From: Atopobacter sp. AH10
GTDB taxonomy: Bacteria > Bacillota > Bacilli > Lactobacillales > Aerococcaceae
Direction of reading: 5' to 3'
Assembly (NCBI RefSeq): GCF_003664595.1
Contig: NZ_QXPZ01000042.1
Location: 1-38,236 of the forward strand
Length of the DNA stretch: 38,236 bases
This document shows, one piece after another, positions 1-6,843 of this stretch. The first letter of the stretch is position 1; the number at the start of each line of letters is the position of its first letter. A program made the position numbers and the translations under genes. The notes beneath the pieces are model-generated. The model did not search any database. It saw only the letters and a list, made by a program, of their open reading frames with translations, and had not been told where the DNA came from.

Positions 1-191
1 CAATATGATCTAGTAGGATTATTCTGCTTCAAAGCCACAGCTCTCCCTTTGTGAAAAATTTAGTGGGTGGCTAACTTGTACTTGAAATTTACGGAGAATT
101 AATTTAAAAAAAGTCACTTCAATCATTTACGAATGATATTTAATTTTTGCCAATTGGGGGGGTTATCCTAAATACTATATGTAGTTGCTTG

Positions 192-220
192 TTGTTAATT
201 GTATGTTAATGTTTTATAAT
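192..220 (+). promoter_or_regulatory. sigma-A promoter for a small RNA
   Basis: TTGTTA (192-197) and TATAAT (215-220) are separated by 17 bp, a near-consensus vegetative promoter. No gene of normal size follows. Instead there is a long hairpin and then a terminator-like stem near 410, so the promoter probably drives a non-coding RNA beginning around 227. Confidence 0.6.
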
Positions 221-226
221 TGTCAA

Positions 227-416
227 CAAAAAATCATATGTTGTATGTGTCAACTCATTGTCGGTAAATTTCAAGAAGCGTCTTTTCTCCTAGGGAGGGG
301 ACAGAAATCCTCTCTCTTCTTTCTGAACCCTCCCTAGGACAGAGGCGTACTTAGCTACGTAATTGTTTAACCTAAGAAATCATTTAGCACTCACTCAATA
401 GAGGGGTGCTATTTTT
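227..416 (+). ncRNA. putative small structured RNA, about 190 nt, family not assigned
   Basis: A strong promoter ends at 220 and no convincing reading frame follows. A perfect 12-bp GC-rich inverted repeat (TCCTAGGGAGGG and its complement, roughly 287-298 and 329-340) closes a loop that can form a further CAGAAA/TTTCTG stem. The helix can extend outward imperfectly through the GCGTC / GGCG flanks. The transcript would end at a stem AGCACTC / GGGTGCT followed by ATTTTTA (about 382-416). A size near 190 nt and one long imperfect hairpin are compatible with 6S RNA of Firmicutes, but I do not recognise conserved 6S sequence, so this is only a suggestion. Confidence 0.5.
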
Positions 417-515
417 ATGCAGATTTGTGCGTGGTCAGATTTAGTCCGAAAAAGTCCGAAATAAATTCAGACCATTTGAAAGGAGGCAAGCGAATGAATT
501 CAGAAAGAAGTGGTT

Positions 516-644
516 ATGCGTGAGTTATGGGGTTTGTTTAACGGGGAAGAGATGATGTACAAGGCACACAGAACTAGCGCCTCACATTCAGCTAGGGAAA
601 AACTTTGTTATGTGTTAGATAAAGCAGGTGTAGAATATGCATAA
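516..644 (+). CDS. possible 42-residue small protein, unknown
   Basis: ATG at 516 opens a 42-codon frame ending in TAA at 642-644 (MRELWGLF...GVEYA). A strong AAAGGAGG lies just upstream, but it is best placed for another ATG at 494. That ATG gives only a nine-residue peptide whose stop (521-523) overlaps the start of the longer frame, an arrangement that would permit translational coupling. I recognise no domain; the product has no membrane segment and is fairly polar, with central basic residues. It sits between the end of the putative small RNA and a strong hairpin at 647. It could be a real small protein, a leader peptide, or the remnant of a longer gene. Confidence 0.3.
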   Translation: MRELWGLFNGEEMMYKAHRTSASHSAREKLCYVLDKAGVEYA

Positions 645-646
645 AA

Positions 647-684
647 AGCACTAGAAGCGGAGATGTATCCACGCTTCTAGTGCT
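647..684 (-). terminator. rho-independent terminator of metI
   Basis: A perfect 13-bp stem (AGCACTAGAAGCG with its complement, 647-659 and 672-684) has a 12-nt loop. On the minus strand it is followed by TTTTTATG, so it should terminate the metI transcript coming from the right. On the plus strand the 3' side is only CCTTCTT, a weaker signal for the small ORF. Confidence 0.8.
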
Positions 685-700
685 CCTTCTTGGCAGTTAA

Positions 701-844
701 GCCAAGCTAGCGATAAGTCAAATTGACGACAAGCCAAGCTGACGTTAAGGTAAGTTGTTGTTAAGCCAAATTAATCTTAAACCAAGTTGCCGTTAAGCTA
801 AGTTGAAGCTAAACCAAGTTAATGTTAAGCCAAATTGACGATGG
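701..844. repeat. tandem repeat, nine copies of a 16-bp unit
   Basis: Nine contiguous degenerate copies of GCCAAGTTGACGTTAA run without gaps from 701 to 844. They end 6 bp before the metI stop codon and so lie in the 3' untranslated part of that transcript, before its terminator. Because 16 is not a multiple of three and the unit contains TAA, it cannot be a coding repeat. There are no spacers, so it is not a CRISPR array. Confidence 0.9.
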
Positions 845-850
845 ATAAGT

Positions 851-1951
851 TTATTGCTGACATAGTTTTAGTGCCTGAGCGAGATCTTTCAATAAGTCCT
901 CGGCATCCTCTAAACCAACAGAAAGTCGAACTAAATCTGGCGTTAAACCGTAAGACTCTCTTACTTCTTTAGGGATATCGGCATGGGTTTGGGTAGTAGG
1001 ATAGGTGATGAGGCTTTCCACGCCACCTAGACTTTCGGCATAAGTAAAGAGTTTTAAATGGTTGATGAATTTAGCGACCAAACTTTCATCTTTCAAGCGA
1101 AGGCTTAGCATGGCTCCTTGTCCAGCATACAAGACTTCTTTAATATCTGGCCATTCTTTCAAGTTGTCAACTAGTGTTTGAGCCGTTTTTTCTTGTTGAT
1201 CAAATCTTAAAGGGAGGGTTTTTAAGCTACGGATAAATAACCAAGAATCAAAAGGAGATAAAGTCGGGCCGGTAGTATTGGCTAACCAAGTTAATTTTTC
1301 ACCATATTCAGGAACGTTAGTCACGATGACACCGGCTAAGATGTCGTTGTGACCTGTTAAAAATTTGGTGCCAGAATGGACAACAATTTGTGCGCCTAAG
1401 TCTAATGGTTTTTGCCTTAATGGGGTAAAGAGTGTATTATCCACGATCAAACAGACCTGGTGCTGATGAGTGAGTTTAGCCAAATCCTTGAGGTTAAAAA
1501 CCTTCATCAGTGGATTGGTAGGAGATTCGACAAAGGCTGCTGTGATATCATCGTTAATTAAACGTTCAAAGTCGTCCATACTATCGAAATAATAAAACTT
1601 TGCTTGAACCTTATCTTCTAACCATTGAAAGTAGCGGTAGCTTCCACCGTATAAATCTCGTGAGACTAAGAATTGACTTCCGGGTTCGAACAATTGAAAG
1701 ACTAATTGGATGGCACTCATTCCTGAACTGGTAGCGATGGCGTGGCTACCATTTTCAAGTAAGGCTAACCCTTCTTCCAAAGTGGCTCGAGTGGGGTTTT
1801 TCGTCCGAGTGTAATCGTATCCGGTTGATTGTCCCATACTAGGATGTGCATAAGTAGTTGATAAATATATTGGGGCTGAGATGGAGCCTGTTACAGGATC
1901 TTTCCTATTACCTAATTGAGCGAGATGAGTTCTTAAATGTAATTTATCCAT
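851..1951 (-). CDS. metI: cystathionine gamma-synthase / O-acetylhomoserine sulfhydrylase (MetI type)
   Basis: A 366-residue PLP enzyme of the Cys/Met metabolism family. It would join an activated homoserine to cysteine (or sulfide) on the way to methionine. The N-terminal part has the family's SAPIYLSTTY and YDYTRTKNPTR segments; SSGM is near residue 76; the PLP-binding lysine is K196 in HSGTKFLTGHND; the C-terminal AESLGGVESLITYP block is present. These stretches resemble Bacillus MetI more than MetC-type lyases, but substrate choice cannot be settled by eye. ATG at 1951 has a GGAGAA-type site upstream. It is transcribed alone toward a strong terminator at 647-684, with a 16-bp repeat array in its 3' UTR, and has a long leader upstream. 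metE and metF lie close by on the same strand. Confidence 0.88.
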   Translation of the reverse strand: MDKLHLRTHLAQLGNRKDPVTGSISAPIYLSTTYAHPSMGQSTGYDYTRTKNPTRATLEEGLALLENGSHAIATSSGMSAIQLVFQLFEPGSQFLVSRDLYGGSYRYFQWLEDKVQAKFYYFDSMDDFERLINDDITAAFVESPTNPLMKVFNLKDLAKLTHQHQVCLIVDNTLFTPLRQKPLDLGAQIVVHSGTKFLTGHNDILAGVIVTNVPEYGEKLTWLANTTGPTLSPFDSWLFIRSLKTLPLRFDQQEKTAQTLVDNLKEWPDIKEVLYAGQGAMLSLRLKDESLVAKFINHLKLFTYAESLGGVESLITYPTTQTHADIPKEVRESYGLTPDLVRLSVGLEDAEDLLKDLAQALKLCQQ

Positions 1952-2110
1952 AAAATTCTCCTATCTATTAGTGGGATGTTAAGCGAGCGATGGCAAGAGA
2001 AGTGGTGATGAGAATAGGACTAGTGTCAGCTGATTGAGGGGAGGAGCTTTTTAATTCTTCAAAAAAGGAACAAGTAGTAAGCATATATCTTTCTTATAAG
2101 AAGCTCTGTC

Positions 2111-2234
2111 TTCTAGTAGATAAAAAATAACTAGATTAGCTAGACATAAAATGCTGGCGCTAGTTATCCTATTTACCGTTTCACTCAACTTTTTTCTGAT
2201 AGTCATATGGTAACATCAAATATAAAAATGTCAA
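2111..2234 (-). promoter_or_regulatory. leader of metI with TTGACA box and terminator-like hairpin
   Basis: Reading the minus strand, a perfect TTGACA (2234-2229) is followed at usual spacing only by weak -10 candidates (CCATAT/CATATG near 2210-2204). Downstream, ATAACTAG and CTAGTTAT pair around an inner AGC/GCT stem, then comes TTTTTTAT (about 2170-2122). That is an intrinsic-terminator shape well before the metI start at 1951, so the 250-nt leader may attenuate transcription. I looked for the conserved blocks of SAM-I, SAM-III (SMK) and T-box leaders here and did not find them. Confidence 0.4.
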
Positions 2235-2362
2235 TCATATAAATGAGATATTTTGACTTTTAACAGCAAAGATTTAACGATAAAATTTTAAGCAGTTTCT
2301 AGACTTTGGGACTGGCTCCTCTCTTTTGAAATTTTAGGAAGAAAAGTTTTTTGCGGATAAGC

Positions 2363-2391
2363 TTGACAAACAATTAAAAGTAGATTAGTAT
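2363..2391 (+). promoter_or_regulatory. promoter of the T-box/argGH transcript
   Basis: TTGACA (2363-2368), a 17-bp spacer and TAGTAT (2386-2391) form a strong vegetative promoter. Transcription would begin near 2398, exactly where the T-box leader begins. Confidence 0.75.
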
Positions 2392-2397
2392 AGCTCT

Positions 2398-2662
2398 ATC
2401 GAATTTCAGTAGAATGTAATGAAGAGAAGAGTAGATTGATTTGAGCTAACAGCGAGTCTTGTGAGGTGGAAGAAGACAAGTGAGGATCAATTGAAACGTA
2501 CCTCGGAACAGATCGGTCGACTTTTTAGAGATCGATACGGGCACTCCCGTTATAGAGTTAGAGTATGTTTGTACTCGAAGAGGTCTATTTTGTGAGGAAT
2601 AGATAAAGATGGGTGGTATCACGAGCTTTCGTCCCTTTTAGTGGGCGGAGGCTCTTTTTTTG
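2398..2662 (+). promoter_or_regulatory. T-box riboswitch, arginine (CGU) specifier
   Basis: The leader has the T-box landmarks in order. AGTA is at 2430-2433 in the 5' side of Stem I; GGTGGAAG is at about 2466-2473; the specifier-loop context TTGAAACGTA is at 2491-2500. The T-box GGGTGGTATCACG is at 2611-2623, followed by a terminator stem (GAGCTTTCGTCCC paired with GGGCGGAGGCTC, 2623-2654) and seven T residues. By analogy with other T-boxes the specifier triplet is CGT at 2497-2499, followed by a purine, reading tRNA-Arg. Uncharged tRNA-Arg should favour the antiterminator and switch on argGH when arginine is short. The specifier assignment fits the downstream genes. Confidence 0.88.
2623..2661 (+). 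terminator. T-box-controlled intrinsic terminator before argG
   Basis: GAGCTTTCGTCCC and GGGCGGAGGCTC pair across a short TTTTAGT loop and are followed by TTTTTTT. This is the off state of the arginine T-box; its 5' arm overlaps the antiterminator region. Confidence 0.85.
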
Positions 2663-2746
2663 ATACAGGCTAGCACACACATCCTTTCTTAGCGATCACA
2701 GCATAATACATTTGTGAGATTTGAAAAGAGCTTAGGGGGAATAAAA

Positions 2747-3976
2747 ATGAATAAGGAATTCGATTGTTTAAAGCATGCAGATAAAGTGGTTTTGGCCTAT
2801 TCTGGAGGATTGGATACTTCTGTTATGGTGGCTTGGTTGAAGGAAAAAGGGGTACAGGAAGTCATCTGTGTTTCTGGTGATTTAGGTCAGATAGAGGATC
2901 CACAAGCTTTAGAAGCTAAGGCTCTTGCGTCAGGGGCAAGTAAGTTCTATAACGTGGATTTGAAGGAAGCTTTTCTCAAAGATTTTGCCTTTCCTGCCTT
3001 ACAAGCTGGGGCTAAATATGAAAATGCCTATTTGTTGGGGACGGCTTTGGCAAGACCAGCTATTGCTAAGGCTTTGGTGGAAGTAGCTAAAAAAGAGGAT
3101 TGTCAAGTGATTGTGCATGGCTGTACAGGTAAAGGGAATGACCAGATTCGCTTTGAATTATCGATCATGGCTTTAGCGCCTGAAATCAAAGTGATTGCCC
3201 CATGGCGTTTTTGGGAATTAAAGGGCAGAAGTGAAGAAATAGCCTATGCGAAAGCTCATGGGATCCATGTGACAGATAGCAATGAGGCGAGTTATTCTGA
3301 AGATGAAAATCTCTGGCACATTTCACATGAAGGTTTAGACTTAGAAAAAGCCTCCCAGCCAGCCCAATTAGAAAAAGTTCTCAAGTGGGTGACACCTCCA
3401 GAACTTTGCGAAGATGAGGCAGAATATGTCAAGTTGACTTTTGAACAGGGTTTGCCGGTAGCTGTGGATGGAAAAACTATGGATCCGGTGACTTTGGTGC
3501 AGTGCTTGAATACAATCGGAGGACGTAATGGGATAGGGATTGATGATATCGTTGAATCTCGTCTTGCTGGGATGAAATCTAGAGGGCTTTATGAAAATCC
3601 GGCCGCTAGTCTTTTGCATTTTGCCCATGAGAAGCTGGAATCTATGACTATTCACCCAGATCTCCTCAAGTATAAACAAAAGCTTGCCCATGATTATGCG
3701 GACTTGGCTTACAATGGCAAGCTCTTAACCCCAATGAAAAAGGCGCTCGATGCCTTTATAGCGATTAGTCAAGAAAATGTAACGGGGACTGTTACTTTGA
3801 AGCTCTACAAGGGAAGTATCCTACCGTATGGAATAGAGGCTGACCAGTCCTTATATCAAGAAGATTATGCTAGTTTTGAGGCGGACGAGGTTTATGATCA
3901 AGGAGATGCAACAGGCTTTATCAATCTCTATGGTTTAGCAACAAAAATTTATGCACAAGTAAGGAAGGTGGGCTAA
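2747..3976 (+). CDS. argG: argininosuccinate synthase
   Basis: ATP-dependent condensation of citrulline with aspartate to argininosuccinate, the penultimate step of arginine synthesis, in the cytoplasm. The N-terminal ATP-pyrophosphatase loop AYSGGLDTSV is near residue 18, followed by GDLGQ. The citrulline/aspartate-binding GCTGKGNDQIRFE block is near residue 125, and the segment DSNEASYSEDENLWHIS follows. The product is 409 residues, typical of the family. The frame is open back to a GTG at 2714, but ATG 2747 has a GGGGGA site 6 bp upstream and gives the usual MxxxxKVVLAYSGG start, so I use it. The stop overlaps the argH start by one base (TAATG), so the two are translationally coupled. Expression is governed by the arginine T-box. 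Confidence 0.95.
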   Translation: MNKEFDCLKHADKVVLAYSGGLDTSVMVAWLKEKGVQEVICVSGDLGQIEDPQALEAKALASGASKFYNVDLKEAFLKDFAFPALQAGAKYENAYLLGTALARPAIAKALVEVAKKEDCQVIVHGCTGKGNDQIRFELSIMALAPEIKVIAPWRFWELKGRSEEIAYAKAHGIHVTDSNEASYSEDENLWHISHEGLDLEKASQPAQLEKVLKWVTPPELCEDEAEYVKLTFEQGLPVAVDGKTMDPVTLVQCLNTIGGRNGIGIDDIVESRLAGMKSRGLYENPAASLLHFAHEKLESMTIHPDLLKYKQKLAHDYADLAYNGKLLTPMKKALDAFIAISQENVTGTVTLKLYKGSILPYGIEADQSLYQEDYASFEADEVYDQGDATGFINLYGLATKIYAQVRKVG

Positions 3977-5361
3977 TGAAGTTATGGACTGGTATGCTAT
4001 CAGGTGAATTAGATCAAGCTGCTGAAGACTTTAATCGGTCTTTGGCAGTGGATCAACGCATGGCGAAACAGGATATAGAAGGCTCAATTGCCCATGTCAA
4101 GATGTTGGGGAAATGCCATATTCTAGAAGATGATGAGGCGAAAAAGATTGTAGAGGGTTTAGAAAGCTTAGTTCAAGAGCTCGAAAAGGGGGACTTGAAG
4201 GGAGGGGCTAATGAAGAAGATATTCATAGTCTGATTGAAAATCTGCTGATGCAAAAGATCGGCCCCTTAGCTAAAAAGATGCATACGGCAAGAAGTCGGA
4301 ATGACCAAGTGACAACAGATCTCAGGCTCTACTTAAGAGAAGAAGTTATAGAAATAATTGCCTTATTGAAGGAATATATCAAGAGCTTAATAAAAGTAGC
4401 TGAGGGACATGTGGAAAGCTTAATGCCAGGATACACGCACTTACAAGCTGCCCAACCCGTTACCTTAGCACATCATATGATGGCTTACGCTTTCATGGGG
4501 CTTCGAGACCTTGACCGGTTAAAGGATGCTAAAAAAAGAATGAATCAGTCCCCACTAGGAGCTTGTGCTTTAGCAGGGACGACTTATCCGATTGATCGTT
4601 TGTATACGGCTGATCTTTTAGGATTTGATGGGGTGATGGATAATTCTATGGATGCGGTGAGTGATCGGGATTATGTCTTGGAATTGCAAAGTGTTTTGGC
4701 GCTTATAGGGGTACACTTGTCTAGACTGTGTGAAGAATTAATTATCTGGTCTAGCCAACCTTTCCATTTTATTAGCCTTGATGATGCTTACTCTACAGGA
4801 TCTTCTATTATGCCACAGAAGAAGAATCCAGATATGGCGGAATTGATTAAAGGGAAGGCAGCAGGCTTGATTGGAAATATGAGTCAAGCTTATGTTCTCT
4901 TAAAAGGTCTACCCTTATCTTATGCGAAGGATTTACAGGAAGATAAGGCAAGCCTTTTTCGCTCCATTGATACGATAAAACAAAGTCTGAAGATCAGTGC
5001 GGGGATGTTGACGACAATGAAGGTCAATGAAGACCGCTTGTTGAAAGCAGCGCAAGAAGGTTATCTCAATGCGACAGATCTAGCCGATTATCTAGTGGAA
5101 AAAGGCGTAAGTTTTCGCGATGCCCACCATCTCGCAGCAAAAGTTGTGGGAGAGTGTATCAAGAAAGATCTGACTTTGGATCGTTTGTCGATAGACGACT
5201 ACCAAAAGGTCAGCCCCTTATTTGAAGAGGATCTTTATCAAGCGATTGATCTAGGAAACTGTCTCGCTAAACGAACGGTTATGGGAGGGCCAAGTCCAAA
5301 AGAAGTCAAACGCCAAATTCAAGTGCTGAAAGATAGGCTAGAAATTAAGGGAGAATGTTAA
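3976..5361 (+). CDS. argH: argininosuccinate lyase
   Basis: Cleaves argininosuccinate to arginine and fumarate. At 461 residues it is full length for the fumarase/aspartase superfamily. HTARSRNDQV near residue 106, the PGYTHLQAAQPV block near 153 and the superfamily signature GSSIMPQKKNPD near 275-286 (catalytic serine loop) are all visible. The start overlaps the argG stop by one base and a GGAAGGTGGG site lies inside the end of argG. Only argG and argH are present here. The cell could therefore make arginine from citrulline, but whether it makes ornithine or citrulline cannot be judged from this window. Confidence 0.95.
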   Translation: MKLWTGMLSGELDQAAEDFNRSLAVDQRMAKQDIEGSIAHVKMLGKCHILEDDEAKKIVEGLESLVQELEKGDLKGGANEEDIHSLIENLLMQKIGPLAKKMHTARSRNDQVTTDLRLYLREEVIEIIALLKEYIKSLIKVAEGHVESLMPGYTHLQAAQPVTLAHHMMAYAFMGLRDLDRLKDAKKRMNQSPLGACALAGTTYPIDRLYTADLLGFDGVMDNSMDAVSDRDYVLELQSVLALIGVHLSRLCEELIIWSSQPFHFISLDDAYSTGSSIMPQKKNPDMAELIKGKAAGLIGNMSQAYVLLKGLPLSYAKDLQEDKASLFRSIDTIKQSLKISAGMLTTMKVNEDRLLKAAQEGYLNATDLADYLVEKGVSFRDAHHLAAKVVGECIKKDLTLDRLSIDDYQKVSPLFEEDLYQAIDLGNCLAKRTVMGGPSPKEVKRQIQVLKDRLEIKGEC

Positions 5362-5366
5362 GAGGG

Positions 5367-5445
5367 ATCGGTCATTTTTGTGCTTTATATGACATCTACA
5401 GCCAAATGTCTGTCTCTTTTGCTGACAACAAAAAAGTATAGAGCC
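5367..5445. repeat. dispersed 79-bp element, copy 1
   Basis: Begins ATCGGTCATTTTTGTGCTTT and ends AAAAAGTATAGAGCC. A near-identical element lies at 25702-25779. Both sit just downstream of an operon or structured region in the same orientation. The middle differs, but each copy can form its own hairpin there: GACAT/ATGTC here, AGACAGACT/AGTCTGTCT in the other copy. It could be the surviving end of an insertion sequence or a small hairpin repeat family. Confidence 0.75.
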
Positions 5446-5496
5446 GGACTTCACGACTGGGAAAATCCCTTAAAGAGAAGATTTCATCCTAAAAGT

Positions 5497-5526
5497 AAAA
5501 CCCCAGACGAATAAGTCTGGGGTTTT
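5497..5526. terminator. bidirectional terminator between argH and metF
   Basis: A perfect 12-bp stem AAAACCCCAGAC / GTCTGGGGTTTT with a six-base loop has U-rich tails on both strands. It can end argGH from the left and metEF from the right. The remaining gap to metF (5527-5931) shows no other gene, repeat or regulatory site that I can support. Confidence 0.85.
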
Positions 5527-5931
5527 AAGTTTGAGCTGTGCGGAAAGAAATGGGGAGTATCTGTATTGGGACGATAAATGGAAAGTGTGTAGTAGTCACA
5601 TGGAGTTAATGTATGGAGTGCTAACAGTCAAAACTAGATGGATGTTTTTAAGCTCTAGTCCAGCTGAGCCAATACAGTTTCCGCACATAGAGTTAGCTCA
5701 CTAAGTTAAGGAGGGTGATTTGCTGATCGATCTGGATCAAGCGAGGAGCAAATCTACCACATTTGGGCTATCGATAGAGAATTCTTCGATATGAGAATGC
5801 CTATCCTTTGTCAAGAGATCTGTTCCTTTTGCTATCTATTCGTCAATAATCTATTTGTGCTTGACGATTGAAGAAACAGGGACTTTGGGATAGGCTTCTC
5901 TGTGCCTACAAGATTCACTTGCTGTAAAGGC

Positions 5932-6843
5932 TTATATTTGTGCCACTTTTGGCAAGTTCTTGTTGGCGATGACTTTAGCCCGATGATCGATGAGATTATG
6001 GGTAGCTTCGAAGATCCGTTTAGCAATATAAGGGTTGTTCATGGTGTAAAGATGAATCCCATCTACCCCTTGCGTCACGAGGTCGACAATTTGATCAATA
6101 GCGTAAGCAATCCCTGCATCTCGCATAGCGATAGGATCGTCTTCGTAACGGTTCATGACCTTGATAAATTTCTCAGGCAATTCTACCCCACAAAGACTGG
6201 TCATTTTCTCGATTTGCCGTTTGTTTGTCACAGGCATGATCCCTGCTTCTATTGGCACGTTGATTCCAGCTAAGGCACAACGCTCTCTAAAACGATAGAA
6301 ATGGTCGTTGTTTAAGAAAAGCTGGGTGATGAGATGATCCACCCCGGATTCTACCTTGATCCGTAAATTCTTGATATCTTCAACGATGTTAGGAGAATCC
6401 ACATGACCTTCAGGATAGCAGGCTGCTGTGATATTGAAGTCCCCATTTTCCTTAATAAAGGAGATAAGGTCAGAAGCATAGCGGAAATCACCAGGTGTGA
6501 AATCACCTTCTGGCAAATCTCCTCGTAAGGCTAAGATGTTATGGAGATTTAAGGCCTTTAATTGGTCTAATTTTTCTAAAACATCAGCCTTAGTTAGTTC
6601 TATCCCTGGGAGATGGACGATACTTTCCACCCCATAATCCTTAATTGTTTTGGCGATTTTAAAGGTTTCGGTGTTGTTCTTAGCCCCCAATGCCCCGTAG
6701 GTAACGGAAATGGCATCGGGGTTAAGGTCTTTCAACACGTCTAAAGTCTTATAAATAGAACTTGGGTTTTTCGCCTGCTTTTTAGGCGGGAAAACTTCAT
6801 ACGATAAGACGGTTTTTTCTTTAAATAGATCTTGTATACTCAT
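5932..6843 (-). CDS. metF: methylenetetrahydrofolate reductase
   Basis: Flavoenzyme reducing 5,10-methylene-THF to 5-methyl-THF, which supplies the methyl group for MetE. The 303-residue product starts MSIQDLFKEKTVLSYEVFPPK; the SYEVFPPK block carries the family's catalytic glutamate. VTYGA near residue 48, HLPGIE, the ALRGD block, and DHLITQLF with PIEAGIMPVTN follow in the usual MetF order. It is a bacterial-type MetF without the regulatory domain of eukaryotic forms. The start lies 23 bp inside the 3' end of metE with a GAGGTGATCC site in the metE coding sequence, so the pair is one operon. The 3' end is followed by a long gene-free stretch up to the terminator at 5497-5526. Confidence 0.93.
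   Translation of the reverse strand: MSIQDLFKEKTVLSYEVFPPKKQAKNPSSIYKTLDVLKDLNPDAISVTYGALGAKNNTETFKIAKTIKDYGVESIVHLPGIELTKADVLEKLDQLKALNLHNILALRGDLPEGDFTPGDFRYASDLISFIKENGDFNITAACYPEGHVDSPNIVEDIKNLRIKVESGVDHLITQLFLNNDHFYRFRERCALAGINVPIEAGIMPVTNKRQIEKMTSLCGVELPEKFIKVMNRYEDDPIAMRDAGIAYAIDQIVDLVTQGVDGIHLYTMNNPYIAKRIFEATHNLIDHRAKVIANKNLPKVAQI

Noticed and set aside
701-844. Repeat array as a CRISPR array
   Set aside because: Units are contiguous 16-mers with no spacers, and no cas gene is nearby.
1952-2340. SAM riboswitch ahead of metI
   Set aside because: None of the conserved SAM-I or SMK blocks was found; only a terminator-like hairpin is present.
2714-2746. GTG start for argG at 2714
   Set aside because: It lacks a ribosome binding site, whereas ATG 2747 has a GGGGGA site and gives the family's usual N-terminus.
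5902-6273. 123-residue plus-strand ORF over metF
   Set aside because: It is antisense to the conserved metF coding region and has no recognisable domain.
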